Made by a program: the position numbers and the translations under genes
Assembly (NCBI GenBank): GCA_050261495.1
Contig: JBLNDI010000067.1
Location: 1-24,850 of the forward strand
From: JBMNKL01 sp050261495
GTDB lineage: Bacteria; Bacillota; Clostridia; Acetivibrionales; DTU013
Direction of reading: 5' to 3'
DNA: 24,850 nt
Shown: piece by piece, positions 7,529 to 16,432 of the stretch
Layout of the letters: the number at the start of each line of letters is the position of its first letter
Position numbering within the stretch: the stretch's first letter is position 1
Notes under the pieces: generated by a model
The model's database searches: none
Seen by the model: the letters and a program-made list of their open reading frames with translations, nothing else
Told to the model about the DNA's origin: nothing

Positions 7529-8863
7529 TCAGTATTTGGTGAGGTACATTTCAAGTTCCCAGTTGCTGATTTTTGTCCTGTATTGATCCCATTCCTCGCT
7601 CTTTGCCTCGATATACTTGTTGAATATATGCTCTCCGAGTATATCCCTTGCAAATTCGCTCTTTGCCATTTCATCGACGGCTTCTTTAAGATCCGCGGGC
7701 AGGGCTTCTATACCTCCGGCAATCCGCTGGTCATGCGTCATTTCAAAAATGTTCCCGTCCACAGGCTCGGGCGGCTCTATCCTGTTCTCAATCCCGTCCA
7801 GGCCCGCGCGCAATATGGCTGCCAGCGCAAGGTACGGGTTGCAGGACGGATCCGGACATCTCAGCTCAATCCTTGTAGCCTCTTCCCTCGCGGCCGGTAT
7901 TCTTATCAGCGGGCTCCGGTTCCTTGCCGACCAGGCAATGTATATAGGGGCCTCATAGCCGGGAACAAGCCTTTTGTATGAGTTAACCGTCGGGTTTGTT
8001 ATGGCTGCAATGGATCTCATATTCTTCAAAAGCCCTCCGATGAACCAATATGCGTCCTGGCTCAGCATCAGCGGGTCTTTTTCATCATAAAAAGCATTTT
8101 TGCCGTTCCTGGTAAGAGAACAGTTCGTGTGCATGCCCGAACCGTTTATTCCGAAAATAGGCTTCGGCATGAACGTGGCATGCAGGCCGTTCTTCTGCGC
8201 AATGGTTTTTACCACGAGTTTGAAGGTCATTATATTATCCGCGGTTGCAAGCGCATTTTCATATTTGAAGTCTATTTCATGCTGGCCGGGAGCGACTTCA
8301 TGGTGCGATGCTTCTATTTCAAAGCCCATTTCCTCCAGGACCAGGCACATATCCCGCCTTGCGTATTCGCCGTGGTCGACCGGCCCCAGGTCAAAATAAC
8401 TTGCATTATCATGCGTTACCAATGTCGGCTTTCCCTCGTTGTCCGTCAGGAACAGGAAGAACTCGCATTCAGGGCCTACATTGAATCCATCGTATCCCAT
8501 ATCGTTTGCCTTTTTCAGCGCCCTTCTCAGCACGTACCTGGGGTCGCCCTCGAACGGCGTCCCGTCAGGGTTGTATACATCGCATATCATCCTGGCGACT
8601 TTCCCAAATTGGGGTTTCCAGGGAAATATGGCAAACGTGCTTGGATCCGGCCTGAGGTACATGTCGGATTCCTCGATCCTGACAAACCCTTCTATTGACG
8701 AACCGTCGAACATGCACAGGTTGTTGAGTGCTTTATCCAGCTGTGCCGACGTTATGGCAACATTTTTCAGCATGCCGAATATATCGGTGAATTGCAGCCT
8801 GATAAACTTTACATCTTCATCTTTTACAATCCTTCTGACATCCTCTGCGCTATAATTACGCAT
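7529..8863 (-). CDS. glnA: Glutamine synthetase, type I (first copy)
   Basis: This enzyme joins ammonia to glutamate using ATP. The 444-residue size is that of the Gram-positive GSI-alpha type, a feedback-inhibited dodecamer that is not adenylylated. Visible motifs: FDGSSIEGF (51-60), Arg62 just after it (the glutamine feedback residue in Bacillus), GPECEFF, EASHHEVAPGQHEIDF, NGSGMHTNCSL, the NSYKRLVPGYEAP flap and the arginine-rich RNRSPLIRIPAA. AGAGGGGG about seven bases before the ATG at 8863 fixes the start; a longer frame lacks homology. It resembles the second copy at 17463-18797 closely (49 of the first 60 residues identical), but has Glu-Glu after RIPAAR where the other has Gly-Ala. 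No leader terminator precedes it, unlike the second copy. Confidence 0.95.
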   Translation of the reverse strand: MRNYSAEDVRRIVKDEDVKFIRLQFTDIFGMLKNVAITSAQLDKALNNLCMFDGSSIEGFVRIEESDMYLRPDPSTFAIFPWKPQFGKVARMICDVYNPDGTPFEGDPRYVLRRALKKANDMGYDGFNVGPECEFFLFLTDNEGKPTLVTHDNASYFDLGPVDHGEYARRDMCLVLEEMGFEIEASHHEVAPGQHEIDFKYENALATADNIMTFKLVVKTIAQKNGLHATFMPKPIFGINGSGMHTNCSLTRNGKNAFYDEKDPLMLSQDAYWFIGGLLKNMRSIAAITNPTVNSYKRLVPGYEAPIYIAWSARNRSPLIRIPAAREEATRIELRCPDPSCNPYLALAAILRAGLDGIENRIEPPEPVDGNIFEMTHDQRIAGGIEALPADLKEAVDEMAKSEFARDILGEHIFNKYIEAKSEEWDQYRTKISNWELEMYLTKY

Positions 8864-8917
8864 ATATAGGCCCCCTCTTTCAGTTAGCATGAGATTTACC
8901 CGGAAATCGCGGTTTAT

Positions 8918-8944
8918 TTTAACATACACTTTAACACACACTTT
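8918..8944. repeat. Tandem 12-base repeat upstream of the first glnA
   Basis: TTTAACATACAC (8918-8929) is followed directly by TTTAACACACAC (8930-8941) and a further TTT. The two copies differ at one base. They lie about 55-80 bases upstream of glnA, in the 204-base gap it shares with divergent dapF. A regulator binding tandem sites is possible. The repeats do not match the GlnR/TnrA inverted consensus TGTNAN7TNACA. Confidence 0.5.
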
Positions 8945-9067
8945 TTGCGAATGCAATAGCATCGGGTGACAATCGCGCGAAGCCCGTCCGATGCCGCCGT
9001 GGTAACTTAATTCTCAGGTGAGTTTGGAGAAAATGTATGGTAAAATATTTTCAGGAGTGATAGCGTT

Positions 9068-9901
9068 ATGAAGTTTACAAAAATGCATGGCATAGGTAAC
9101 GACTACGTATATGTCAACTGTTTCGAAGAAAATATCCGCAACCCGTCCAGGCTGGCTGTCAAAGTCAGCGACAGGCATTTCGGGATAGGGTCCGACGGGC
9201 TGGTACTGATCATGCCGTCCAAAAAACAGGATTTCAGGATGAGGATGTTCAACCCTGACGGGTCGGAGGCTGAAATGTGCGGAAACGCGATCCGCTGCGT
9301 GGGCAAATATGTCTATGACAACGGTTTGACCAGGAAAAAGGAAATAACAATTGAAACGCTCTCCGGCGTTAAAAAATTGAAGCTCCACGTACGGAACGGA
9401 AAAGTGAGGACAGTCAGGGTGGATATGGGCGAACCGGTGCTTGAGCCTGAAAAGATACCGGTAATTCACGGCGCAAAAAAGGTTGCCAATGAAGACATGG
9501 AAATAGGCGGGAAAACATACAGGGTCACATGCGTGTCCATGGGAAACCCGCACGCCGTAACTTACATGGATGGTATCGATTCTTTAAATATTGACGCAAT
9601 AGGGCCCCAATTCGAGCACAGCCCGCTGTTTCCGCGCGGAGTCAACGCCGAATTTGTCGAGGTAATCGACACGGCGACGCTGAAAATGCGCGTATGGGAA
9701 AGGGGAACAGGAGAAACCCTTGCCTGCGGGACCGGCGCCTGCGCGTCGCTGGTTGCCTCGGTACTCAACGGCTTCAGCGACCGGAAAGCAACCGTCAGGC
9801 TACGGGGCGGCGATTTGCTTATCGAGTGGAACGAACAGGACAACCATGTCTACATGACCGGGCCTGCCGAAACCGTGTTTGAAGGGAATATCGACCTGTG
9901 A
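9068..9901 (+). CDS. dapF: Diaminopimelate epimerase
   Basis: DapF converts LL- to meso-diaminopimelate in the lysine and peptidoglycan pathway, without a cofactor. The 277-residue protein is full length. It starts MKFTKMHGIGNDYV and contains both catalytic cysteines: the first in EMCGNAIRCVG (about 74) and the second in GTGETLACGTGACAS (about 221). MRMFNPDGSEAEMCGN is the classical family signature. CAGGAG precedes the ATG by about eight bases. It is the only plus-strand gene between 4.2 and 19 kb. It diverges from the first glnA and converges on hisH with eight bases between stop codons, so it appears monocistronic. Confidence 0.97.
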   Translation: MKFTKMHGIGNDYVYVNCFEENIRNPSRLAVKVSDRHFGIGSDGLVLIMPSKKQDFRMRMFNPDGSEAEMCGNAIRCVGKYVYDNGLTRKKEITIETLSGVKKLKLHVRNGKVRTVRVDMGEPVLEPEKIPVIHGAKKVANEDMEIGGKTYRVTCVSMGNPHAVTYMDGIDSLNIDAIGPQFEHSPLFPRGVNAEFVEVIDTATLKMRVWERGTGETLACGTGACASLVASVLNGFSDRKATVRLRGGDLLIEWNEQDNHVYMTGPAETVFEGNIDL

Positions 9902-9909
9902 AATTCCTA

Positions 9910-10536
9910 TTAGATCTCCGAAAATGCTTTTAATACGCGAAGCCCTGTTTCACCGCTCTTTTCCGGGTGAAACTGGCATCCGAACACATTGCCTTTTGCC
10001 ACGACTGCCGGGATCGTAACGCCGTAGTTTACGCTGGCGACTATATTGTCACGGCAGTTTTTCGCGTAGAAAGAGTGTACGAAATAGAAATAATCGCCCT
10101 CTTTAGTGTATTTCATCAACGGGTGGCCCGCATCGGAAATTTCAAGGCCGCTCCAGCCGACATGGGGGACTTTCAGTTCAATTTTCCCGTCGGCAAAATC
10201 ATCTTCAAGGGAACAAACAGTGCCGCTGATATACCCAAGCCCCTTGTGTATGCCGTATTCATGGCTTTCATCAAAAAGCATCTGCATTCCGAGGCATATT
10301 CCCATCAGCGGTTTCCCCATCGAAACCTGCCGGTTGATCACCGGAACAAGGCCGGTGCGGTAAAGCCTGTCCATGGCGCCTCTAAAAGCGCCCACGCCGG
10401 GAAGGATTATGCTCCGGGCTTTTTCTATTTCCTCTGCCTTGTCCGTGACAATGCTGTCCATCCCTATGTATTTCAGCGATGACGACAGCGAGAACAGGTT
10501 CCCGACGCCGTAATCAATTATTGCGATATAATTCAT
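9910..10536 (-). CDS. hisH: Imidazole glycerol phosphate synthase, glutaminase subunit HisH
   Basis: HisH hydrolyses glutamine and passes ammonia to HisF, which makes imidazole glycerol phosphate for histidine and releases AICAR, a purine intermediate. The 208-residue protein is a class I glutamine amidotransferase: start MNYIAIIDYGVGNLFS, LPGVGAF, nucleophile Cys in MGICLGMQMLF (about 80) and the His/Glu pair in GCQFHPEKSG. AGGAG seven bases before the ATG at 10536 supports this start over a longer in-frame one. It follows purA by 16 bases and appears to be last in the purC-hisH operon. No hisF or other his gene is present. An unrelated partner cannot be excluded, but sequence and size fit HisH. 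Confidence 0.9.
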   Translation of the reverse strand: MNYIAIIDYGVGNLFSLSSSLKYIGMDSIVTDKAEEIEKARSIILPGVGAFRGAMDRLYRTGLVPVINRQVSMGKPLMGICLGMQMLFDESHEYGIHKGLGYISGTVCSLEDDFADGKIELKVPHVGWSGLEISDAGHPLMKYTKEGDYFYFVHSFYAKNCRDNIVASVNYGVTIPAVVAKGNVFGCQFHPEKSGETGLRVLKAFSEI

Positions 10537-10552
10537 GACACACTCCTTGACG

Positions 10553-11830
10553 CTAAAACATTTTAATGATGCTTTCCCTTTCCGCGCCGGTTGAAACATA
10601 CTTGATCGGGCAGCCCACGGCGTTTTCAACATATCGGACATAGTCCCTCGCGGCTTTCGGAAGCCGGTTAAATTCCTTCTCGCCGGAAATATCGCAACCG
10701 AAGCCCTCGACGTACTCGTAGACCGGCTTTGCGCGTTCCAGCCTTTCGCCGGTTGGAAACTCCTGCGTGTAAACCCCGTCTATATCATAAGCAACGCATA
10801 CGGGTATTTTATCAAAACATGACAAAACGTCAAGCTTGGTGAGGGCAATACTGTCGGCGCCCTGGACCTTCACGCCGTACCTGGACGCAACCACGTCGAA
10901 GCCGCCGACCCTTCGGGGCCTGCCCGTTGCTGCGCCGTATTCCGCCCCGGCCTCCCTGAGCTTAACGGCATCCTCGCCGAACAGTTCGCAGGTGAAAGGC
11001 CCTTCACCCACGCAACTGGAATATGCCTTCATGATGCCCAGCACCGAATCAAGCCTCCTGGCCGGAATACCCGCGCCGATAGCGGCATACGCGGCAATGG
11101 CCGATGAGGAGGTTGTATAAGGGTAAATCCCGAAATCGATATCGCGCAATGCGCCCAACTGCGCCTCAAACATAATGGATTTGCCGCTGTCGGCGGCAGC
11201 GTTCAAATACGCGGTTGTGTCGCAGATATAATCCAAGAAAGGTGTGCCGAATTTTTCAAGCCATTCCAGCATGTCGGCGGTTTTAACCGCTTCACGCCTG
11301 TAACCTTCGGCGATCAGAAGGTTTTTCCACTCGACGATGCCGGCAAGCTTCCCTTCCAATGACCCGGAATACTTGAGATCGCCCATGCGGAGGGTTTTCT
11401 TCATATACTTGTCGGCGTACACGGGAGCGATGCCCCTTCTTGTCGAGCCGAATTTCTTGTCGGCAAGCCTGTCTTCCTCGAGGATGTCCTGGAGCTTGTG
11501 GTAAGGCATGCAAATCGTTGCCCTGTCGCTTATCTTTAAATTGTCCGGTGTTATTTCGACGCCTTTTTCACGAATCGCCGCAACTTCATTCCATAAATGC
11601 TCAAGGTCGATAACCATGCCGGGTCCCATCACGTTAACTTTCCCGGGACTAATTATTCCCGATGGCAGAAGGTTGAGAATGAATCTGCCCCTTTCGTTTA
11701 CCACGGTATGTCCGGCGTTGTTGCCGCCCTGGTAACGGACAATGACGTCGTATTGACCGGCCAGGTAGTCCACCATGCGGCCTTTACCTTCATCTCCCCA
11801 GTTTATGCCTACTACTGCCGTCAGCATCAT
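10553..11830 (-). CDS. purA: Adenylosuccinate synthetase
   Basis: PurA condenses IMP and aspartate with GTP to adenylosuccinate, the first step from IMP to AMP. The 425-residue protein has the N-terminal GTP loop as GINWGDEGKGRMVD, where most relatives have Gln-Trp rather than Asn-Trp; the catalytic Asp is kept. The catalytic His is in NNAGHTVV (about 41). IMP-site segments include KKFGSTRRGIAPVYADKY and later the arginine-rich GRPRRVGGFD. GGGAGG lies about five bases before the first of two consecutive ATG codons. It starts 13 bases after purB, with which it performs the two-step AMP branch. The Asn variant and the GSTRRGIAP loop may mark a clade-specific form. Confidence 0.95.
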   Translation of the reverse strand: MMLTAVVGINWGDEGKGRMVDYLAGQYDVIVRYQGGNNAGHTVVNERGRFILNLLPSGIISPGKVNVMGPGMVIDLEHLWNEVAAIREKGVEITPDNLKISDRATICMPYHKLQDILEEDRLADKKFGSTRRGIAPVYADKYMKKTLRMGDLKYSGSLEGKLAGIVEWKNLLIAEGYRREAVKTADMLEWLEKFGTPFLDYICDTTAYLNAAADSGKSIMFEAQLGALRDIDFGIYPYTTSSSAIAAYAAIGAGIPARRLDSVLGIMKAYSSCVGEGPFTCELFGEDAVKLREAGAEYGAATGRPRRVGGFDVVASRYGVKVQGADSIALTKLDVLSCFDKIPVCVAYDIDGVYTQEFPTGERLERAKPVYEYVEGFGCDISGEKEFNRLPKAARDYVRYVENAVGCPIKYVSTGAERESIIKMF

Positions 11831-11843
11831 ACCCGCCTCCCTT

Positions 11844-13274
11844 TTAAACTCTTATCTCGGTCTCAATGCCCAGGAGACCGGCGTTTTCCCTTAACACGGG
11901 TTCCACGAAATCACGGATGAAGTCCTCCGTCTGCTTGGCGGCAAGACCTGTGAAACCGCTCCCTTCCACGATTTTTAAAAGCTCCTCCCCGGTCAGTCCA
12001 AACACGGGATCGTTCAAAATGCGTACCATAAGGTCGTTTTCCCCGCCATGTTCCTTGATGTTTTTTGCAACCTCGACAGAATGGCGGCGGATAGCTTCAT
12101 GGAGCGCTTGCCGGTCGCCGCCTTTTTTCACGCAGTACATAAGTATGTTCTCCGTCGCTATGAACGGCATTTCCTCGTCAAGGTGCTTCTTTATCATCTG
12201 CGGATAAATCCTGCCGTTGGAAATAATATCAATATATATTGTCAATATGGCGTCTATGGCAAGGAAAGCTTCCGCCACGCTGATGCGGCGGTTTGCCGAA
12301 TCGTCAAGCGTCCGCTCAAACCACTGCGATGCCGCGGTGAAGGCCGGGTTTTGCGCATTGGCAATGACATAGCGCGAGAGCGCGGCAATGCGTTCGCTCC
12401 GCATAGGGTTGCGCTTGTAGGCCATTGCCGAGGAACCAATTTGCTTTTCGGTAAACGGCTCGTCAAACTCCTTCAGGTGTGACAGCAGCCTTATGTCGTT
12501 TGAGAATTTCGCTGCGCTTTGCGCTATCCCGCTGAGCACGGACAGGATGTTGTAATCCACTTTCCTTGGGTAGGTCTGGCCAGATACGGGATACGCGCCG
12601 GGAAAGCCCATTTTTTCGCAAATCAGCTTCTCCAGTCTTTCCACCTTTTCAACATCGCCGTCAAACAACTCAAGGAAGCTTGCGGCTGTGCCGGTAGCGC
12701 CCCTGCAGCCGAGCAGGCGCAAGTTTTTCAGTTGAAAATCCAGCGCATCAAAGTCGAATAAAAGGTCCTGGAGCCACAGCGCCGCCCTCTTGCCCATGGT
12801 GGTAGGCTGCGCGGCCTGGAAATGCGTATACGCAAGCGTCGGAACATCCTTGTATTTTCGTGCGAAATTCGCCACTGAAGCTATGGCGTTTACGAGAAGT
12901 TTCCTTACCCGCAGCATGGCTGACTTGATTTGTATAATATCCGCGTTATCGCATACATAACAGGACGTGGCGCCAAGGTGGATTATGCCCCTTGCATCGG
13001 GGCAGCAGTCGCCGTAAGCCCGGATATGGGCCATAACGTCATGGCGAAGCTCCGACTCGTACCGTGACGCCAGGTCGTAGTCTATGTTGTATATATTGTC
13101 CTTCATCTGCTTTATCTGCTCCTCGCTTATATCAAGGCCCAGTTCTCGCTCGGCCTCGGCAAGGGCGACCCAAAGCTTGCGCCATGTGGAAAACTTGGCG
13201 TCATCGGAAAATATCCGCTTCATGTCGCTGCTTGCATACCGTGAGCCCAAAGGGCTGGCATAGGTATTCTTCAT
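11844..13274 (-). CDS. purB: Adenylosuccinate lyase
   Basis: PurB acts twice in purine synthesis, cleaving SAICAR to AICAR and adenylosuccinate to AMP, each with release of fumarate. The 476-residue protein is full length, with the superfamily signature GSSAMAYKRNPMRSERI (catalytic serine loop, about 279-295) and the His-containing segments HLGATSCYV and YTHFQAAQPTTMGKRA. AGGGAGGG lies six bases before the ATG, within the end of pyrG, and only one base separates the pyrG stop from the purB start, so translation is probably coupled. The C-terminal part (EHGGENDLMVRIL) is of the longer, eukaryote-like PurB form also found in Clostridia. Confidence 0.95.
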   Translation of the reverse strand: MKNTYASPLGSRYASSDMKRIFSDDAKFSTWRKLWVALAEAERELGLDISEEQIKQMKDNIYNIDYDLASRYESELRHDVMAHIRAYGDCCPDARGIIHLGATSCYVCDNADIIQIKSAMLRVRKLLVNAIASVANFARKYKDVPTLAYTHFQAAQPTTMGKRAALWLQDLLFDFDALDFQLKNLRLLGCRGATGTAASFLELFDGDVEKVERLEKLICEKMGFPGAYPVSGQTYPRKVDYNILSVLSGIAQSAAKFSNDIRLLSHLKEFDEPFTEKQIGSSAMAYKRNPMRSERIAALSRYVIANAQNPAFTAASQWFERTLDDSANRRISVAEAFLAIDAILTIYIDIISNGRIYPQMIKKHLDEEMPFIATENILMYCVKKGGDRQALHEAIRRHSVEVAKNIKEHGGENDLMVRILNDPVFGLTGEELLKIVEGSGFTGLAAKQTEDFIRDFVEPVLRENAGLLGIETEIRV

Positions 13275-13275
13275 G

Positions 13276-14928
13276 TTATCCCTCCCTCTCTTTCATAGTT
13301 TCCGCCAAATGTTTTGCTAATACCTGCAGTCTTTCCCTTCTCCTCACGGCGGCGCCGATAAATTCCCTGAACAGCGGATGCGCCTTGTTGGGGCGGCTCT
13401 TGAATTCAGGATGGAACTGCACGCCGACAAACCAGGGATGGCCCGGAATCTCCACGACTTCCACAAGCTTGTTGTCCGGCGACAGCCCGGCCGGCAGCAA
13501 ACCTTTCCCTGCCAGCAGGTCCCGGTAATCATTGTTGAACTCGTACCTGTGCCTGTGCCGTTCGGATATTTCAACGGTTCTATAGGCAATTGCGGCGTTG
13601 CTGCCCTCCTTCAGGATGCAGGGATACTTGCCGAGGCGCATCGTACCGCCCTTGGCGGTGATTTTCTTTTGGTCGGGCATCAGGTCTATGACGGGCTGTT
13701 CCGTGTGCTCATCAAACTCCGTGGAATGGGCATGGGGCAGCCCGGCTACGTTGCGCGCAAATTCGATGACAGCCATCTGCATGCCGAGACATATCCCAAA
13801 GTATGGTATACTGTTTTCCCTTGCATACCTGGCTGCCGAAACCATACCTTCGACCCCCCTGCTGCTGAAGCCGCCGGGAACCAGGATTCCGTCGCAATCG
13901 GAAAGATGCTCCGCGGCGTTGTCATCGGCAACAGCCTCAGAGTCCACCCACTTGATATTTACAAATGCGTCGTTTTCACCCCCTGCATGGACAAGCGCCT
14001 CGACAACGCTCAGGTAAGCGTCATGCAGGGCGGTATACTTGCCCACAAGGGCAATCTTGACATTTTTCCGCGCGTTTTTTATCCGGTCGACCATGCTTCG
14101 CCATTCTGCCAGGTCGGGCTCACGCGTTTCAAGCCTCAGCTTGCGGCACACGACCGTATCCAGGCCTTCCGCCGCTAAAAGCAGGGGAACTTCGTATATG
14201 TTTTCAGCGGTCAGGTTCTGGATGACGCAGTCTTCCTCCACGTTGCAGAACAAGGCTATCTTTCGCCGCAAGCCCTCTGTTATGTGCTTGTTTGTACGGC
14301 AAACAAGTATGTCCGGCTGGATGCCGCCTCTCAGCAGTTCCTTTACCGAGTGCTGCGTAGGCTTGCTTTTCAGCTCTCCCGAGCCGGGTATTTCGACAAT
14401 AAGGGAAACATGGATAAAAAGGACATTGCCGCGCCCCTGCTCGTTAGCCACCTGGCGGATGGCTTCCAGGTAGGGCTGGCTTTCAATATCTCCGACCGTC
14501 CCGCCAATCTCCGCAATGACCACGTCGGCGCCGGGGGTGTCAAGGCTGTATATAAGCTCTTTTATCTCATTTGTGATATGAGGAATTATCTGCACGGTCG
14601 CGCCAAGGTAATCGCCCCGGCGTTCCCGGTTTAGAACTTCCCAGTATATCTTGCCGGAGCTGACACTGGAATTCCCGGTAAGGTCCTCATCCACGAACCT
14701 TTCATAGTGTCCCAGGTCCAGGTCGGTTTCGGCGCCGTCTTCGGTGACGAACACTTCACCGTGTTGATAGGGATTCATGGTGCCGGGGTCAACGTTGAAA
14801 TACGGGTCAAATTTTTGGTTGACAACTTTAAGGCCCCGTTCCTTCAGAAGCCTTCCAAGAGAGGCGGCGCAAATTCCCTTGCCTAGTCCTGAAACAACGC
14901 CGCCGGTTATGAAAATGTACTTTGGCAT
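13276..14928 (-). CDS. pyrG: CTP synthase (glutamine hydrolysing)
   Basis: PyrG aminates UTP to CTP with ATP and ammonia taken from glutamine. The 550-residue protein has the synthetase domain first (KYIFITGGVVSGLGKG at 3-18; DPYFNVDPGTMNPYQHGEVF; AEIGGTVGDIES). A class I glutaminase follows (PGGFSSRG, nucleophile Cys in FGICLGMQMAV, His/Glu in VQFHPEFKSRP). Its ATG at 14928 has GGAG ten bases upstream; an upstream GTG at 14937 is too close to that site. A 97-base gap with small GC-rich hairpins but no T-run separates it from purF. A pyrimidine gene within a purine operon is unusual, and glutamine use is what it shares with PurF and HisH. Confidence 0.96.
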   Translation of the reverse strand: MPKYIFITGGVVSGLGKGICAASLGRLLKERGLKVVNQKFDPYFNVDPGTMNPYQHGEVFVTEDGAETDLDLGHYERFVDEDLTGNSSVSSGKIYWEVLNRERRGDYLGATVQIIPHITNEIKELIYSLDTPGADVVIAEIGGTVGDIESQPYLEAIRQVANEQGRGNVLFIHVSLIVEIPGSGELKSKPTQHSVKELLRGGIQPDILVCRTNKHITEGLRRKIALFCNVEEDCVIQNLTAENIYEVPLLLAAEGLDTVVCRKLRLETREPDLAEWRSMVDRIKNARKNVKIALVGKYTALHDAYLSVVEALVHAGGENDAFVNIKWVDSEAVADDNAAEHLSDCDGILVPGGFSSRGVEGMVSAARYARENSIPYFGICLGMQMAVIEFARNVAGLPHAHSTEFDEHTEQPVIDLMPDQKKITAKGGTMRLGKYPCILKEGSNAAIAYRTVEISERHRHRYEFNNDYRDLLAGKGLLPAGLSPDNKLVEVVEIPGHPWFVGVQFHPEFKSRPNKAHPLFREFIGAAVRRRERLQVLAKHLAETMKEREG

Positions 14929-15025
14929 ACTTATCACGCTCCTTGTATTACAATAACCGGCTTTTCAAAATATCCATTCGCCCGGGCAGGGCAATTATCC
15001 TGCTTTCCCGCACGGGACCGGGAAG

Positions 15026-16432
15026 TCAGGGAATTGAAACCTGACTGCCGTTGCCCGGGATTCCGGTAGGGTAGCTTCCGCTGAAACATGCTGTGCAGTA
15101 GCCGCCGCAGTTTCCGGGAGCAAGCATGGAAACCCTGTCAAGCCCGAGATATCCCAGGCTGTCCACGCCGATTATTTTCGCAATCTCCTCGGTGCTATGG
15201 CTGCATGCGATCAGGTTGTCCCTGGAGTCTATGTCGGTGCCGTAATAGCAAGGGTTTAAAAACGGCGGAGCCGAAACGCGCATGTGCACCTCGGAAGCGC
15301 CGGCGTCACGCAGCAGCTTCACTATGCGCCGGCAGGTGGTCCCCCTGACAATGGAATCGTCCACCAGCACGACACGCTTGCCGCGGACAGTCTCGCCGAC
15401 GGGATTTAGTTTTATTCTTACCAGGTCCTCCCTGGAACTCTGGTCGGGAGCTATGAAAGTCCTTCCAATGTACTTGTTCTTTATAAAGCCTATCCCGTAA
15501 GGTATCCCTGACTGTCTCGCATAACCGATGGCTGCGTCGATGCCGGAATCCGGGACGCCGACCACCACATCCGCCCGGACGGGATGATCTATGGCAAGAA
15601 ACGTCCCCGCCCTTAACCTCGCCTCGTGTATGGAAACACCGTCAATGACGGAATCCGGCCGGGCGAAGTAAATATATTCAAATACACAGAGGCTTTTTCC
15701 GACCTTTCCGCAATGCCCGGTAATCGAGCGCATGCCTTCCTTGTCAAAGACTATGATTTCCCCGGGAAATACATCGCGGATAAAGCCGGCGCCGACAGCG
15801 TCCAGGGCGCAGCTTTCAGAAGCGGCGATGAAGCTGCCGTCCCTGGTTTTTCCGAAACACAAGGGCCTGAACCCGTGCTTGTCCCGCACGGCGATAAGGT
15901 TTTCCGGGGTCATGATAATTAACGAATATGCGCCCTCCAACCTGTCCATAGCCCGGTAAACAGCGTCCACAAAAGTCGGGCTTTTTATGCGTTCATCGGT
16001 GATGATATATGAAATAACCTCGGTATCCGAAGAAGTATGGAAAATTGAGCCGCGCAGTTCCAACTCCTCGCGGAGCGCCGCCGAATTTACCAGGTTCCCG
16101 TTATGGGCAAGAGCCATGTGTCCCTTGATGTGAGTCACAAGTATGGGCTGACAGTTTTCCCTGCTGTTGATCCCCGTTGTGCTGTAACGCACATGGCCTA
16201 CCGCCATGTCCCCCGGGCCAAGACCTTCTATTCTCTCCCGGTGGAATACCTCGCTTACAAGGCCGATATCCTTATGCGCATGAAATATGCCGCCGTCGTT
16301 TACAACAATCCCGCAGCTTTCCTGCCCGCGGTGCTGAAGGGCATAAAGGCCGTAGTACGCGGCCAGGGCCACTTTTGTGCGTGAAGGGCTGTAAATGCCG
16401 AAAATACCGCATTTCTCGTTAAGCCCTCTCAT
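15026..16432 (-). CDS. purF: Amidophosphoribosyltransferase
   Basis: PurF makes phosphoribosylamine from PRPP and glutamine, the committed step of purine synthesis. The 468-residue protein starts MRGLNEK and then CGIFGIY; removal of the seven-residue propeptide exposes the catalytic Cys8, as in Bacillus. It has HRGQESCGI, GHVRYSTTG, HNGNLVN and the PRPP loop VVLVDDSIVRGTTCR. Cysteines in CVFEYIYFARPDS, NPCYYGTDI and GGYCTACFSG match the four 4Fe-4S ligands of the Bacillus-type enzyme, whose cluster makes it oxygen-sensitive. The start overlaps the purC stop by four bases (ATGA). Feedback by AMP/GMP is known for the family; the leader suggests an added transcriptional nitrogen control. Confidence 0.97.
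   Translation of the reverse strand: MRGLNEKCGIFGIYSPSRTKVALAAYYGLYALQHRGQESCGIVVNDGGIFHAHKDIGLVSEVFHRERIEGLGPGDMAVGHVRYSTTGINSRENCQPILVTHIKGHMALAHNGNLVNSAALREELELRGSIFHTSSDTEVISYIITDERIKSPTFVDAVYRAMDRLEGAYSLIIMTPENLIAVRDKHGFRPLCFGKTRDGSFIAASESCALDAVGAGFIRDVFPGEIIVFDKEGMRSITGHCGKVGKSLCVFEYIYFARPDSVIDGVSIHEARLRAGTFLAIDHPVRADVVVGVPDSGIDAAIGYARQSGIPYGIGFIKNKYIGRTFIAPDQSSREDLVRIKLNPVGETVRGKRVVLVDDSIVRGTTCRRIVKLLRDAGASEVHMRVSAPPFLNPCYYGTDIDSRDNLIACSHSTEEIAKIIGVDSLGYLGLDRVSMLAPGNCGGYCTACFSGSYPTGIPGNGSQVSIP

Noticed and set aside
10537..10641. Longer HisH N-terminus
   Set aside because: It overlaps purA, lacks a ribosome site, and the family begins at the ATG at 10536, which has a good AGGAG.
14929..15025. 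Terminator or internal promoter between purF and pyrG
   Set aside because: Small GC-rich hairpins are present but without a T-run, and no well-spaced -35/-10 pair was seen.
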